The notes under the pieces were generated by a model. That model saw only the letters and a list, made by a program, of their open reading frames with translations. It did not search any database and was not told the DNA's origin. From RGIG2134 sp964461115 (GTDB lineage Bacteria; Cyanobacteriota; Vampirovibrionia; Gastranaerophilales; Gastranaerophilaceae): a DNA stretch of 64,000 bases. The DNA lies in NCBI GenBank assembly GCA_964461115.1, contig CAYWSX010000002.1, positions 186,001 to 250,000 of the forward strand, written 5' to 3'. The first letter of the stretch is position 1; the number at the start of each line of letters is the position of its first letter. This document shows positions 25,813 through 35,125 of the stretch, one piece after another. A program made the position numbers and the translations under genes.

Positions 25813-25840
25813 TTGACTTAACGTGATTATAAACTATAAT
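25813..25840 (+). promoter_or_regulatory. promoter giving a leaderless GT9 mRNA
   Basis: TTGACT at 25813, 16 nt, consensus TATAAT at 25835-25840. The ATG at 25847 is 6 nt after the -10 box, so transcription should start at or beside the start codon. Confidence 0.7.
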
Positions 25841-25846
25841 TTTACT

Positions 25847-26863
25847 ATGTTTGGAGAAAAAGATAAAAACAGATTAAAAATACTGATTATCAGGCTCGGC
25901 GCAATAGGTGATGTTGTCCATACGACAAACACTTACAGGACAATCAAACAAAAGTATCCTCAATCAGAGATTCATTATTTAACAACAAAAACCCAAAGCT
26001 GTTTTCTTGAAAACGACCCTGATATAGAGAAGGTTTGGGTTGTATCAAAGGATGATTTAAAGTTTCCGCAAATCTTATGTATTTCCGGAATTTTAAAAAT
26101 GGGGAAATTTGATGTTGCTATAAATTTGCAGCCTAATTTGAAAACAAGATTGCTTGTAATGCTTGCAGGGATTAAAAAACAGCTTATCTACAAAAAAACA
26201 TTTAAAATGCATGCTGTAGAAAATTTTTTCCAAACTGCACAGAAGTATTTTAAAGATTTAAAACTCGCAGACGAAATGACAATATACCTCTCAGAAGATG
26301 CCAAAATCTACGCAAATTCACAACTGAAAAATCTGCCTCGTCCGATAATTGCACTCAATGCCGGCGGTATAAAATCTCCTCGACAAGGAAGAACCTATCC
26401 GGTTAAAAAGTGGCTTGAATTAGGTGAAAAACTTAATGAAAAGTATGGCGGAAGTGTAATTTTAACAGGCGCTTCCGAGGACAAAGAAGCACTCGCACCG
26501 TTATCATCAATTCCTTCTTCCGTATCATACATAGGTTCAACCACAATAGAACAGAACGCGGCACTGCTTGAGCAATGCGACCTCGTTATTTCGGGAGATT
26601 CAGGACCTCTTCATATAGCGTCCGCATTAAAAACTAAATCAATCGGACTGTACGGATCTATGCCGATTTCCAGAACAGGAACTTACGGTAAACAGCATAT
26701 CTCAATAAAATCAGACATGAGCTGTGTACCTTGCAATCGAAGAAAATGCAAATTCTTAAAAGGAACAAAGAACATCTACACGCCTTGCATGAGTGCAATT
26801 GAAATTGATGAAATAATAAAAAATTGCCATTTGGAAAGCCGAAATTCAAAGGTTACACAGTAA
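25847..26863 (+). CDS. glycosyltransferase family 9 (heptosyltransferase-like)
   Basis: 339 aa. ILIIRLGAIGDVVHTTNTYRTIK is the classic GT9 N-terminal motif (RxGxxGDxVxTTP), and LVISGDSGPLHIASALKTKSIGLYG the C-terminal sugar-nucleotide site. A Cys-rich tail (SCVPCNRRKCKFLK) is shared with the GT9 at 4954. It should add heptose or a similar sugar to lipopolysaccharide. A frame from GTG 25823 exists but overlaps the promoter; ATG 25847 is chosen. Convergent with the GT8 gene. Confidence 0.9.
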   Translation: MFGEKDKNRLKILIIRLGAIGDVVHTTNTYRTIKQKYPQSEIHYLTTKTQSCFLENDPDIEKVWVVSKDDLKFPQILCISGILKMGKFDVAINLQPNLKTRLLVMLAGIKKQLIYKKTFKMHAVENFFQTAQKYFKDLKLADEMTIYLSEDAKIYANSQLKNLPRPIIALNAGGIKSPRQGRTYPVKKWLELGEKLNEKYGGSVILTGASEDKEALAPLSSIPSSVSYIGSTTIEQNAALLEQCDLVISGDSGPLHIASALKTKSIGLYGSMPISRTGTYGKQHISIKSDMSCVPCNRRKCKFLKGTKNIYTPCMSAIEIDEIIKNCHLESRNSKVTQ

Positions 26864-26865
26864 TA

Positions 26866-27789
26866 CTATATTCGCCCTTTTATCATTAACACTCTGTAGC
26901 GCATTCTACCGTTATCATTATATATACAAATAATCCCCGAGACTAAATTTATAAGCCACTGCAAATATTTGGTCTTAAATGTTGCAAATTCTGTCTTGTT
27001 TAAATATTTGTAGTACTCATTTTTGTATGTGTAATGACCGGAATATAGCCAGGGCTTGCAACGTCCTGCAAAATGAAGAATAGCTGTATCAACTTTCTTA
27101 ACATTACTCCTGCAATCAATAGAGTCAGGTACTTTTGATTTATGGCTATTCCACTTAGTTTGCAGCGGAAGTATTTTATCACCGCAAACAATATTTATAA
27201 CGTCTTGGTCGGGCATTAAAAGTTCAGAAGCACGTTTTTCAATACAATCAAAAAACTTTGCTTCATAATTTTGTTCTCTAAGAAGTTTACAATTTATCAA
27301 CAAAACTCCTGAGTAATAATAAGTCTTATTGTCTTCTATTTTTAGTCTTTGCAGCCAATCATCGCTAAGATAATCCTTTACCGCACCGTATGGATGATCA
27401 GCAACATCCATATTGTAAAGTTCTGCTATATCACCCTTTACGGAAACATCCGAATCAAGATAAATAATTTTATCTACATGAGGCAGAATAGAAGCTGTAA
27501 GTAATCGATAATATATAGCCTGGGTAAAATAAAAACCCTTGGGCAGCGGTGCTTTCTCAAATATTTCATTATTTATACATACGAAACTGATATTACAAGG
27601 CCTTATTTTTGACAAATTCAATATTTTGTTTTTATTTTCTATCGAAATACCGCCATCAAAAATATAAATATTTATATTTTCACTTTCAGTATTACTTAGC
27701 ATTGATGAAACGGTCATCGCAAGGTGCGGCGCATAACCATTATCTGCAGCCAAACATACATTAACAGTATCTTTATTTTGTGAATCCAT
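26866..27789 (-). CDS. glycosyltransferase family 8
   Basis: A retaining transferase of the LPS galactosyl/glucosyl type (307 aa). NVCLAADNGYAPHLAMTVSSML starts the nucleotide-binding fold, IIYLDSDVSVKGDI is the DxD metal site, and ILHFAGRCKPWLY the late His motif. It works at the cytoplasmic side on lipid-linked acceptors. The start lies inside the preceding GT2 gene (17-bp overlap), so the five minus-strand sugar genes form one operon ending here. Confidence 0.92.
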   Translation of the reverse strand: MDSQNKDTVNVCLAADNGYAPHLAMTVSSMLSNTESENINIYIFDGGISIENKNKILNLSKIRPCNISFVCINNEIFEKAPLPKGFYFTQAIYYRLLTASILPHVDKIIYLDSDVSVKGDIAELYNMDVADHPYGAVKDYLSDDWLQRLKIEDNKTYYYSGVLLINCKLLREQNYEAKFFDCIEKRASELLMPDQDVINIVCGDKILPLQTKWNSHKSKVPDSIDCRSNVKKVDTAILHFAGRCKPWLYSGHYTYKNEYYKYLNKTEFATFKTKYLQWLINLVSGIICIYNDNGRMRYRVLMIKGRI

Positions 27790-28750
27790 TTATTAAACCA
27801 ATCTTTTTAATTGCTCTGTATATACGCCCTGGATATTTAAACAAATCTTTTATAGTCGTTTTTTGTGTCTCAGTAAGCCAAATATATTGTTCCGAAAGAA
27901 TATTTTCAAACAATTCTTTTGGATATACGCCAAGCTTATTATTTTGGCTGATTAATTTATCAAACCAACATTTTAAATGACTTTTATAGAAGTTGCAAGC
28001 ATAAAAATCATAAGACGCGGCTATAGAGTGCAGTAAAAGTTCTCTCTTAGAGGGCATTATACCTAAATCCGAAAGCTGAGCCTGCCAAATTTTGTAATCT
28101 GCAGGGCATATTCTGCTTTTCTTTGAGACTTGTGCATTATGCTTTCTGTAATTTAGTAAAACTTTTTCGATGTTCTCAATTTTTAACACCTTAGAAGCTC
28201 TAACCCATAAATCATAGTCTTCTCCGCCCTGCTTAAGGTCCGGATTGTAATATAAATTGTTATTAACAAAATCAGACTTTCTAAACATAACAGAAGGATG
28301 CACCAGCATACATCTTAAGAGCAGCATTATCTTGATATTTTCACTGCCCTTTGCAAAATAACTATAGTCGACTCTTTCTACAGGAAAAGTTTTCACCAAA
28401 GAACCGACTATTGAAATATCCGTGTTTGCCTCCAAAAACTCTACTTGAGTTTGAAATCGTTCCGGACAAGCGATGTCATCAGCATCCATCCTTGCTATAT
28501 ATTTTCCAGCAGCAAGCTTTATTCCTTCATTTAACGCACAGGAAAGACCTATATGAGAGTTTCTTACAATCTTTATACGCTCATCATCAAAACTTTCGGC
28601 TATTTTGACAGTATTATCCGTTGAACCATCATCAAGTAAAATAAGTTCAAAATCCTTAAAAGTTTGGCTTAAAATACTTTCTATAGCTTCTTTTAAATAT
28701 GCTTCTGCATTATATGCGGGTAGTAACACAGAAACTGCCGGGTTGCTCAT
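27773..28750 (-). CDS. glycosyltransferase family 2
   Basis: 325 aa, GT-A fold. SVLLPAYNAEAYLKEAIESIL and FELILLDDGSTDNT bind the nucleotide, ARMDADD is the DxD motif, and GGEDYDLWVRA the catalytic-base region. A helical C-terminal 100 aa could hold the acceptor. It adds a sugar in the polysaccharide or LPS outer core pathway. AGGTG precedes the ATG. Middle of the minus-strand operon. Confidence 0.92.
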   Translation of the reverse strand: MSNPAVSVLLPAYNAEAYLKEAIESILSQTFKDFELILLDDGSTDNTVKIAESFDDERIKIVRNSHIGLSCALNEGIKLAAGKYIARMDADDIACPERFQTQVEFLEANTDISIVGSLVKTFPVERVDYSYFAKGSENIKIMLLLRCMLVHPSVMFRKSDFVNNNLYYNPDLKQGGEDYDLWVRASKVLKIENIEKVLLNYRKHNAQVSKKSRICPADYKIWQAQLSDLGIMPSKRELLLHSIAASYDFYACNFYKSHLKCWFDKLISQNNKLGVYPKELFENILSEQYIWLTETQKTTIKDLFKYPGRIYRAIKKIGLINGFTK

Positions 28751-28758
28751 ACTATCAC

Positions 28759-29592
28759 CTAAATCGAATCCCTCATTATAGAAAATCTTATTCCAAATAG
28801 TCTAATCCAGCAAGCATTTTTTTTAGGATTAAACTTAAATGCGAATAAAAACTTCAATATGTACCTCAAATTGCAATATTTACGCTTGAATTTATCCATA
28901 GGACATTTATTTTTCAAAAATTTCAATTCTGGCTTATCAACCCAGCTTCCCCTGAACCAATGAATAGCAGTTGTCTCAGGCTCAACACAAGACGGAAGAT
29001 ACTGTTCATCCTGTCGGTACGGAATAAAATATTTTTCAGGATAAAATGTGATATTTCCGTCCTCAGTTGAAAATATTTGTTGCTCTGATTTTTGCGGATA
29101 TCCGGTTATCCCATATGCGTCATTTAACAATTTTGCAAACACGTCAGGTAAAATATACTCATAAGCCCGCCAAACACCGGTCTCATAAAAATCAACCAGC
29201 GCCTTTAAGAACGGATGTCCCTTCTCCGCGCCCATAATAGCAGGTTCTACAAGTTTTTCGTTTTGAATTGCAAGAAACATTTTGTTCTCAAGCATTTCGT
29301 CTGTAAATTCCTTCAACAAAGAAACATCCGTATCGAGATAAACACCGCCATTCTCATAAAGCACGTGAACTCTTATGTAATCAGCGATAAACGCGAAAAG
29401 TTTTTTATCTGTAACTTCTCTGAAGAATTTATTTTTCTTCCGATGTTCCTCGAAATCAAAGGTATCCAAATTCCATTCAATAATTTCCCACTCGTCAGAC
29501 AAAACTTGCGTCCAAGTTGGAAGACATGCCGCAGCTAGTCCTTTCTTTTTATCTCTCCCCGGCCAAATATAGTGAATTTTTTTAGGTATCAT
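28759..29592 (-). CDS. capsular polysaccharide glycosyltransferase (GT32-like)
   Basis: 277 aa. IPKKIHYIWPG at the start, IADYIRVHVLYENGGVYLDTDVSLLKEF with the DxD, and AIHWFRGSW near the end are the pattern of the GT32 DxD-containing sugar transferases (Och1-like, common in capsule loci). Probably adds mannose, galactose or similar; not determined. AAGG before the ATG. Same operon as its neighbours. Confidence 0.88.
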   Translation of the reverse strand: MIPKKIHYIWPGRDKKKGLAAACLPTWTQVLSDEWEIIEWNLDTFDFEEHRKKNKFFREVTDKKLFAFIADYIRVHVLYENGGVYLDTDVSLLKEFTDEMLENKMFLAIQNEKLVEPAIMGAEKGHPFLKALVDFYETGVWRAYEYILPDVFAKLLNDAYGITGYPQKSEQQIFSTEDGNITFYPEKYFIPYRQDEQYLPSCVEPETTAIHWFRGSWVDKPELKFLKNKCPMDKFKRKYCNLRYILKFLFAFKFNPKKNACWIRLFGIRFSIMRDSI

Positions 29593-29608
29593 CTAAACCT
29601 TGCTCCTT

Positions 29609-30586
29609 TTATTTATATTTTAATAATTTCTTTTTAACTCTGTCAAATTCTTTTTTCAATTTATAAATTATCATAAAACGCGGATGTTCATAAACGAAAA
29701 GCTTCAAATGAAATATAAAACGCGTCGCCGCTGAAATTTTCATTTCAGAAACAAGTTTTTTCACAATTTTTGCAGTTTCTTTTCTCGAATCTTTAGGCAG
29801 AGTAAATATTGAATACTCGATTATGTAGTCTCTGAACATTTGGTCTAAAACCTTCAAATTATACTTGTATTTTTTACGTTCTGAAAATTTTTCCGTAAAA
29901 TCAAACATATTTTTAAAGCAGTGGTAAACAGAAACTCTTTTATCCGAGTCAAAGGTGTTATTATCCGAATGTATGACCCAACAGTAAAAATCTTTGTTTA
30001 CAAAAGATGTTTTCTCCGCCACAAGTGAGTATCTGTAGGTAAAATCCAAATCTTCCCCAATTTGCATATTTTTGAGAAAGCGCAGATTATACTTATCTAT
30101 AATTTCTTTTTTGTAAACGCAAGTCCAAAGGTTTGCAATAATTTTCGAGTCTCTATAGTAACCTTTTTCAAAAACAGGCTCACTTTTGCCGCCCAAAAGC
30201 GGCTTTGTGCCTTCTTCGGTTTCAACAAGAGCATTACAAAAAGCAGCGTCGGAGTTTTCTGCTTCCATTTTTGAAATCAAAGCAGAATACATTTCACTTT
30301 CAGCACAATCATCCTGATCAAAAAAAGCTATGTAGTCACCCCGAGCCTTGTCCAACCCGAAATTTCTAGCTGAAGCCACCCCGCCGTTTTCCTTTTCATA
30401 TATGATAATACGCGGGTCATTTTGAGCATGTTTTTCAATTATATTTGCTGAATTATCAGTAGAACCATCAATTATGCACAATAGTTCAAAATTTTCATAG
30501 GTCTGAGAAAGAACATTCATAAGAGTTTTTTCGATAAACTTTTCACCCATATAGACAGGCATTATTATTGAAAGCTTTTTACTCAT
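29609..30586 (-). CDS. glycosyltransferase family 2
   Basis: 325 aa GT-A enzyme. SIIMPVYMGEKFIEKTLMNVLSQTYENFELLCIIDGSTDNS and FFDQDDCAES (DxD region) are clear, followed by MQIGEDLDFTYRYS. The basic, aromatic C-terminus could touch the membrane. Second GT2 in the operon, not close in sequence to the first, so it probably makes another linkage. Confidence 0.92.
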   Translation of the reverse strand: MSKKLSIIMPVYMGEKFIEKTLMNVLSQTYENFELLCIIDGSTDNSANIIEKHAQNDPRIIIYEKENGGVASARNFGLDKARGDYIAFFDQDDCAESEMYSALISKMEAENSDAAFCNALVETEEGTKPLLGGKSEPVFEKGYYRDSKIIANLWTCVYKKEIIDKYNLRFLKNMQIGEDLDFTYRYSLVAEKTSFVNKDFYCWVIHSDNNTFDSDKRVSVYHCFKNMFDFTEKFSERKKYKYNLKVLDQMFRDYIIEYSIFTLPKDSRKETAKIVKKLVSEMKISAATRFIFHLKLFVYEHPRFMIIYKLKKEFDRVKKKLLKYK

Positions 30587-30601
30587 CCGTATTTTTTAAT
30601 C

Positions 30602-31162
30602 CTATTTTTGAGTTTTTTGTATCATTCGCATTACCACATGCACAAAAGCCATATGAATATCTTCGGTTATCTGCAAATCATCGCAATTTGTTGTAAAACA
30701 ATATGAAGCAGAATCTCCGAGCGCACCTCCGCTGCCGCCTGAAACCCCTACAGTCACAGCACCTGATTCATTTGCATATGCAATGGCTTTTATCAGGTTT
30801 TTCGAGTTTCCGCTGCTGGAAAATGCCATAACCACATCATCTTTGTTCAAGAAATTTTTGAGCTGCTCCACAAAAACGTCTTCGTAACTTACATCATTAG
30901 AATAAGCCATTACCGTTGCGACATTATCGTTAAGGCAAATAACCTTAAACCGTTTCTCATAGCCGAAACTTGCACTTTTGCCGATATCACAAACGAAATG
31001 CGAGGCAGTTAAAGCCGACCCCCCATTGCCCATTACATATATGCTTTTGCCCGTATCTCTTGCATTAATAAGAATACCTGCAATTTCTACTATTTTTTCA
31101 GTTGAAAGATTCTGAACGGCAGAAGACAAATTGCTCAAATAACTCTCTAATATCTCTTTCAT
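30602..31162 (-). CDS. SIS-domain phosphosugar isomerase (GmhA-like)
   Basis: 186 aa. YVMGNGGSALTASHFVCDI and AFSSSGNSKNLI are the sugar phosphate loops of sedoheptulose-7-phosphate isomerases, the first step to ADP-heptose. Being with GT9 heptosyltransferases in the region fits. GGSGG and a late His (HMAFVHVVMRMI) complete the active site pattern. ATG 31162 is chosen; a TTG at 31171 is in frame. First gene of the sugar operon. Confidence 0.85.
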   Translation of the reverse strand: MKEILESYLSNLSSAVQNLSTEKIVEIAGILINARDTGKSIYVMGNGGSALTASHFVCDIGKSASFGYEKRFKVICLNDNVATVMAYSNDVSYEDVFVEQLKNFLNKDDVVMAFSSSGNSKNLIKAIAYANESGAVTVGVSGGSGGALGDSASYCFTTNCDDLQITEDIHMAFVHVVMRMIQKTQK

Positions 31163-31231
31163 CAAGCCCAATATCCCATAAATTTATTATTTAATTATAT
31201 ATTACAAAAATCTTTTTTGCAATTAGGCAAG

Positions 31232-31274
31232 AAAAAGGCAAAAAGATGAATTTAAATCATCCTTTTACCTTTTT
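31232..31274 (-). terminator. terminator downstream of the tail-fibre pair
   Basis: A long A/T-rich hairpin, AAAAAGG/CCTTTTT with inner AAAAGATGA/TCATC-C-TTTT, just after the stop codon at 31297. It separates this pair from the sugar operon. Confidence 0.7.
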
Positions 31275-31296
31275 TTGCGGGGGGCTTCAACAAAAA

Positions 31297-31662
31297 TTAT
31301 TGCTCTAATTCTTTCAGCTCAGCACGAATTTCAACAGCTTTGGTATTGTAATACTCCAGCCAAGTACCGTCAAAATCAACATCTTCCTGGACGGCATCAG
31401 GTTCACAAATTGCTCTTACTCTTTTTTTGTCGAGTTCGGAAAGCTGAACCTTCAAATCCTCTATTCTCTGAAATTTCAACTCTTGCGCCTTCGCCTCTTT
31501 GTACTCATCTGTGTCTGAAATATCAATTATTGTGCCATTTTGATATTTGTATTTGTCAGGATTAGCCTGATATTCAGAATAATCGAATTCTATATATGAT
31601 GAGCCGTCAAAAGCCCAATCAGCCCAATCCGTGATAATATTATCTCTAACCTTTATAAACAT
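31297..31662 (-). CDS. phage-tail-associated hypothetical protein
   Basis: 121 aa: an N-terminal strand-rich part (FDGSSYIEFDYSEYQANPDKYKYQNGT) followed by a charged coiled coil (RIEDLKVQLSELDKK) and a second helix. This plan is common in tail-fibre assembly or tail accessory proteins that follow a fibre gene in prophages. The start overlaps the stop of the fibre-like gene by one base, so they are co-translated. Role inferred from context only. Confidence 0.6.
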   Translation of the reverse strand: MFIKVRDNIITDWADWAFDGSSYIEFDYSEYQANPDKYKYQNGTIIDISDTDEYKEAKAQELKFQRIEDLKVQLSELDKKRVRAICEPDAVQEDVDFDGTWLEYYNTKAVEIRAELKELEQ

Positions 31663-32687
31663 TAAATTACTCCTTTCGCCGGGTAGAATGTTACTGTTCG
31701 CGGTGCTCTTCCGCTACCGCCTGTAAGCCTGTAACGGTCACCCTTTGCAAGCGGGTAAAATCCGTTATAATTCATGTGATTTTCGTTGTTAAACCAATCA
31801 TTCACAAAAAGAACTACCTTATTATTCTCATCATACACATAGAGCGAAATAGTATTTGTAGATGTTGCAACAATATAATAAAGATAACCGTCTCTATCCG
31901 CAGTGTACGTAACATCCATAGACTGGCTCACACCTTTAGTGTAATCGGGCATGCCTAAATTGGTAATTCTTTTTGCAAGTTCAGTCTGTGACTTAACAGA
32001 TTCTAAATTTACAAAATAGCCGTTTTGGTTGTAAGGAATTGTTTCTACTGACTCTATGCTGTCTGATGTGATTTTAACTTTACCTGCCGGAATGTCAGTA
32101 AATGTTTCCCAAGCTGAATTAACATATTTTTTTGCAATCAGCGGCTCTAAAGACGTATCCAGCCATATATCATCGGCAATAGGAGAAATAGGCGGTATTT
32201 GCTGAATATATATGACATTTTTACAAACATATGCGTCGCCTTCTTCAGGAATAAATATGTTGTATGTGCCGTCTGTTTTATCAATCATACTTATTGTGTT
32301 CAGTGAAGTCTTTGTAATTAATTGTCCGTCAATTGCGACAAGAACAAGGTCATCATACTCACCACCGACTTTTGCGGTGACAGTTTTGTCGCTGATTCCG
32401 AACAAATCCGCTTTTCCATTAGTTGTATTACCTGATTTAAGACAGTAAACGCAGCCCTTTGTGCTTATCAAATTGGCAATCTCTTCTTTTGTGGATTCAA
32501 GCTGTCCTTTTGATATTGCCTGCGTCTCCTCTTGAGCATCCGCAACGCAAAACGTCTTTAGCGGGTCGCCTATGTCTTCTGCTTTTTTATCTATTGCATC
32601 TTTTACTGCAATAAAATTTTCATTAACCTCACTCGCCTTGGCTTTTGTACCGGCGACAAATGTATGAGGAATAGTTGTGTTTCCCAT
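31662..32687 (-). CDS. phage-tail-fibre-like protein
   Basis: 341 aa. TFVAGTKAKASEVNENFIAVKDAI at the N-terminus matches the start of many phage tail fibres and tail-collar proteins. Residues 80-200 look like beta-rich linker domains (DGTYNIFIPEEGDAYV, IWLDTSLEPLIAKKYVNSAWETF), and the end (TADRDGYLYYIVAT, MNYNGFYPLAKGDRYRLTG) could be a receptor-binding beta domain. No signal peptide. No other phage structural gene is near, so it is a stray or domesticated module. Confidence 0.72.
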   Translation of the reverse strand: MGNTTIPHTFVAGTKAKASEVNENFIAVKDAIDKKAEDIGDPLKTFCVADAQEETQAISKGQLESTKEEIANLISTKGCVYCLKSGNTTNGKADLFGISDKTVTAKVGGEYDDLVLVAIDGQLITKTSLNTISMIDKTDGTYNIFIPEEGDAYVCKNVIYIQQIPPISPIADDIWLDTSLEPLIAKKYVNSAWETFTDIPAGKVKITSDSIESVETIPYNQNGYFVNLESVKSQTELAKRITNLGMPDYTKGVSQSMDVTYTADRDGYLYYIVATSTNTISLYVYDENNKVVLFVNDWFNNENHMNYNGFYPLAKGDRYRLTGGSGRAPRTVTFYPAKGVI

Positions 32688-32850
32688 TTATTTTTTCCTT
32701 TCGTGTTGTCTCTCTGTAAGCTTACAAATAGAGTATGCGTGAAAAAATCAGACATACTTGCACGCAGGTTAATTTCAATCCATAAAACTAAAGCCTAAAA
32801 AATCGCCCTGAAGGCAAAATTTTTGAATTGTAAATAAAAAACACTGTTAT

Positions 32851-34038
32851 TTAAGTTAATTTAAATTCGACTGAAAGATTCTTATAACGAGCAAGCCAAT
32901 CTTTACCTGAAAGTTTCTCTTCATTAATACTTTTGTAGTGCCAGCTTGAAATAAGATTATCCGAGACAATTCTATCAAGAGTGTTTTCGAGTCTATCTCT
33001 AATTTGAGCAGGTTTTAATGATGAAATATCCCTTTTCACAAGTTCAAGAAAATACTTCACCTTAAGACTATTTTTATCTGAAAAAGTATACAAAAGTTCG
33101 GACAGTTTCCGCTCCCACAAGCATGTTTTTTGATTATATGAAAGTATTTTCACGGGCAAATCAACCATAAACTTATCTTTTGTAAAAAACTGAGGCCGCA
33201 GCATAAGCGCATACCTGTAGTTGTCCTTTGCGAGAATAGCAACAGCCCCGATATCGCACAATTTTACAAGTGCGGACTCTATTTCCTTGCGCATTTTGTT
33301 TGTGTAACCGTAAGTTTTTCCATTCGAGTGCTTGTTCGGTTTGCGGTTTTTTATATTCAAAATCTCGTCTGCTGTAACAAAAATTTGATTTAATTTATTT
33401 CGCTTATAAACATAAAAATGACAAATAACATGAAACACATCAACGCAAAGCGGCGGCAATTGTATTTTAAAAAGAAAAAGAGAGTTTACAGACGAGATTA
33501 ATCCGGCTGCAGTATCACTGCCGATATTTTGAGGGTGTTTAAATATTTTTTTATTAATTCTATGCAGAATTTTATCGGCGAAGTCCGCCAGTGCAACTTC
33601 TATTAAGAATTTCGGCAGCGAACTTAAATCTGCGACAAAAGGGACGCTTTTTTCTGTTTCAATCGAAACCTTAACTTCAAAATAACTTTTTTCGAGTGTA
33701 TCTTTAAATACAAATTCCGATGACAACTCAACTATCCCACTATGATTTGAGTATGAAAAAAACAGATCAAAATCATAAGATACAGTGTAAAATTTCTTTG
33801 CAAAATAATATTCAGCCTCATCATCTGAGACTGTCGCGAGAAAATTTATTTCAAACGGTGAAAGTTTGTATTTATATGCTTGTTCAGTTTTTTCGCTTAT
33901 TCCGAGAAAAAAAAGAGGCAATTTATCAACAAGAAAACGCGTAAGACAAACCAAAAGAGGAGTATCCGGAGCAAATTCTGAAGGCAGGAGCCCGGTGGTA
34001 GTTTTATATACTTCTGTCGGAAAAGAAACCGTTTTCAT
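32851..34038 (-). CDS. hypothetical protein with winged-helix-like segment
   Basis: 395 aa, unknown. Residues about 215-285 (FVTADEILNIKNRKPN, GYTNKMRKEIESALVKLCDIGAVAIL) look like a winged helix of the type found in plasmid replication initiators. The N-terminal 200 aa are mixed and have no nuclease motif. It lies upstream of the fibre-like gene on the same strand, 163 bp away, which hints at a shared mobile origin. TATCAT lies 6 nt before the ATG. Function not assigned. Confidence 0.6.
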   Translation of the reverse strand: MKTVSFPTEVYKTTTGLLPSEFAPDTPLLVCLTRFLVDKLPLFFLGISEKTEQAYKYKLSPFEINFLATVSDDEAEYYFAKKFYTVSYDFDLFFSYSNHSGIVELSSEFVFKDTLEKSYFEVKVSIETEKSVPFVADLSSLPKFLIEVALADFADKILHRINKKIFKHPQNIGSDTAAGLISSVNSLFLFKIQLPPLCVDVFHVICHFYVYKRNKLNQIFVTADEILNIKNRKPNKHSNGKTYGYTNKMRKEIESALVKLCDIGAVAILAKDNYRYALMLRPQFFTKDKFMVDLPVKILSYNQKTCLWERKLSELLYTFSDKNSLKVKYFLELVKRDISSLKPAQIRDRLENTLDRIVSDNLISSWHYKSINEEKLSGKDWLARYKNLSVEFKLT

Positions 34039-34127
34039 ATTCTTATGATAATGGCTATTTTACGACTATTGTTAAAATTAACAATTTTATAATATTTATT
34101 GTAATATAATTTCATCAGGAGCTGAGT

Positions 34128-35120
34128 ATGAAAAATAAAGATTTGAAGACTTTTGCGATAATATCTCTGGGCTGGCTCGGAGACACACTTTTGAATGCTG
34201 CCTTGTGCCAGGATATAAAAAAGAACTACCCCGACTCGAAAGTCATATTTATCGCCTCAAAGCCATTTGTAGAAATTGCAAAAGGCGTTGAAGGTGTGGA
34301 TGAGGCTTTTTACTACGACAAAAAAGACGAACATAAGGGCATTTTTGGAGTTTTTAAGTTCGCTAAAAACTTCCCATACAAAAACAAAATAGACTGCGCA
34401 ATCATCACCCACGCGCAGGAAAGAAGCATTCTGCTCGGCTCGGCTCTGGGTGCCAAAATAAAGATTGCAGCCCCGAAAAAAGGATTAAATCCGATAAATT
34501 GCCTGATATCTCACAAATTCAGATACACTGAAGAGGAAATTAGAAACACATATAAAGCAGACTTTAACTCTGACTATATAAAGCTTATAGGTGCAAAACC
34601 CAGATTAAGTGAGGTGAAATTCAACATACCGTCTGAATACGAAGAAAAAACAAACCAAAACCTTCGCAAAAACGGATGGGACGGTTCTTCATACATAGTT
34701 TTGAGTCCTTTATCCAAAGATGAATACAAAGACTGGTCTTTTGAAAATATTCAGAAATTTGTTAATAAATACGAGAAAAATATCGTGCTGGTAGGCACGG
34801 GCAAAGCTGAAGAAATTGCCAAAAAGCTTAATGCTCCGAATTTAATTGACATGACAAACAAAACTACGATTTTCGAACTTGCTCAAATATTCAAAAATGC
34901 GCAAAAAACCGTCAGCGTGGATACAGGTACAATGCACCTATCTTACGCAGTCGGAACAGACACTTTGTGTTTGTTTTTTAAAGAAGCTATGGTCGCCGAA
35001 TGGGCGCCAAAAGACGGTAAAAAACACAAAATACTAATCGGGAAAAAATACAATTCTAAAAACGGCGTTGTATGCGAAAAAGACATTACAGCAGAGGACG
35101 TAATTTCTGCATTATCTTAA
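34128..35120 (+). CDS. glycosyltransferase family 9 (heptosyltransferase-like)
   Basis: 330 aa. FAIISLGWLGDTLLNAALCQDIK is a GT9 N-terminal motif with Trp-Leu in place of the usual residues, and KTVSVDTGTMHLSYAVGTDTLCLFF the C-terminal site. Unlike the other two GT9 proteins here it lacks the Cys-rich tail. AGGAG precedes the ATG. Convergent with the BarA-like kinase gene, 5 bp apart. Confidence 0.88.
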   Translation: MKNKDLKTFAIISLGWLGDTLLNAALCQDIKKNYPDSKVIFIASKPFVEIAKGVEGVDEAFYYDKKDEHKGIFGVFKFAKNFPYKNKIDCAIITHAQERSILLGSALGAKIKIAAPKKGLNPINCLISHKFRYTEEEIRNTYKADFNSDYIKLIGAKPRLSEVKFNIPSEYEEKTNQNLRKNGWDGSSYIVLSPLSKDEYKDWSFENIQKFVNKYEKNIVLVGTGKAEEIAKKLNAPNLIDMTNKTTIFELAQIFKNAQKTVSVDTGTMHLSYAVGTDTLCLFFKEAMVAEWAPKDGKKHKILIGKKYNSKNGVVCEKDITAEDVISALS

Positions 35121-35125
35121 AGGGA

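Noticed and set aside
31278..31283. G6 run downstream of the tail-associated gene as a phase-variation tract
   Set aside because: It lies after the stop codon, outside coding and promoter sequence.
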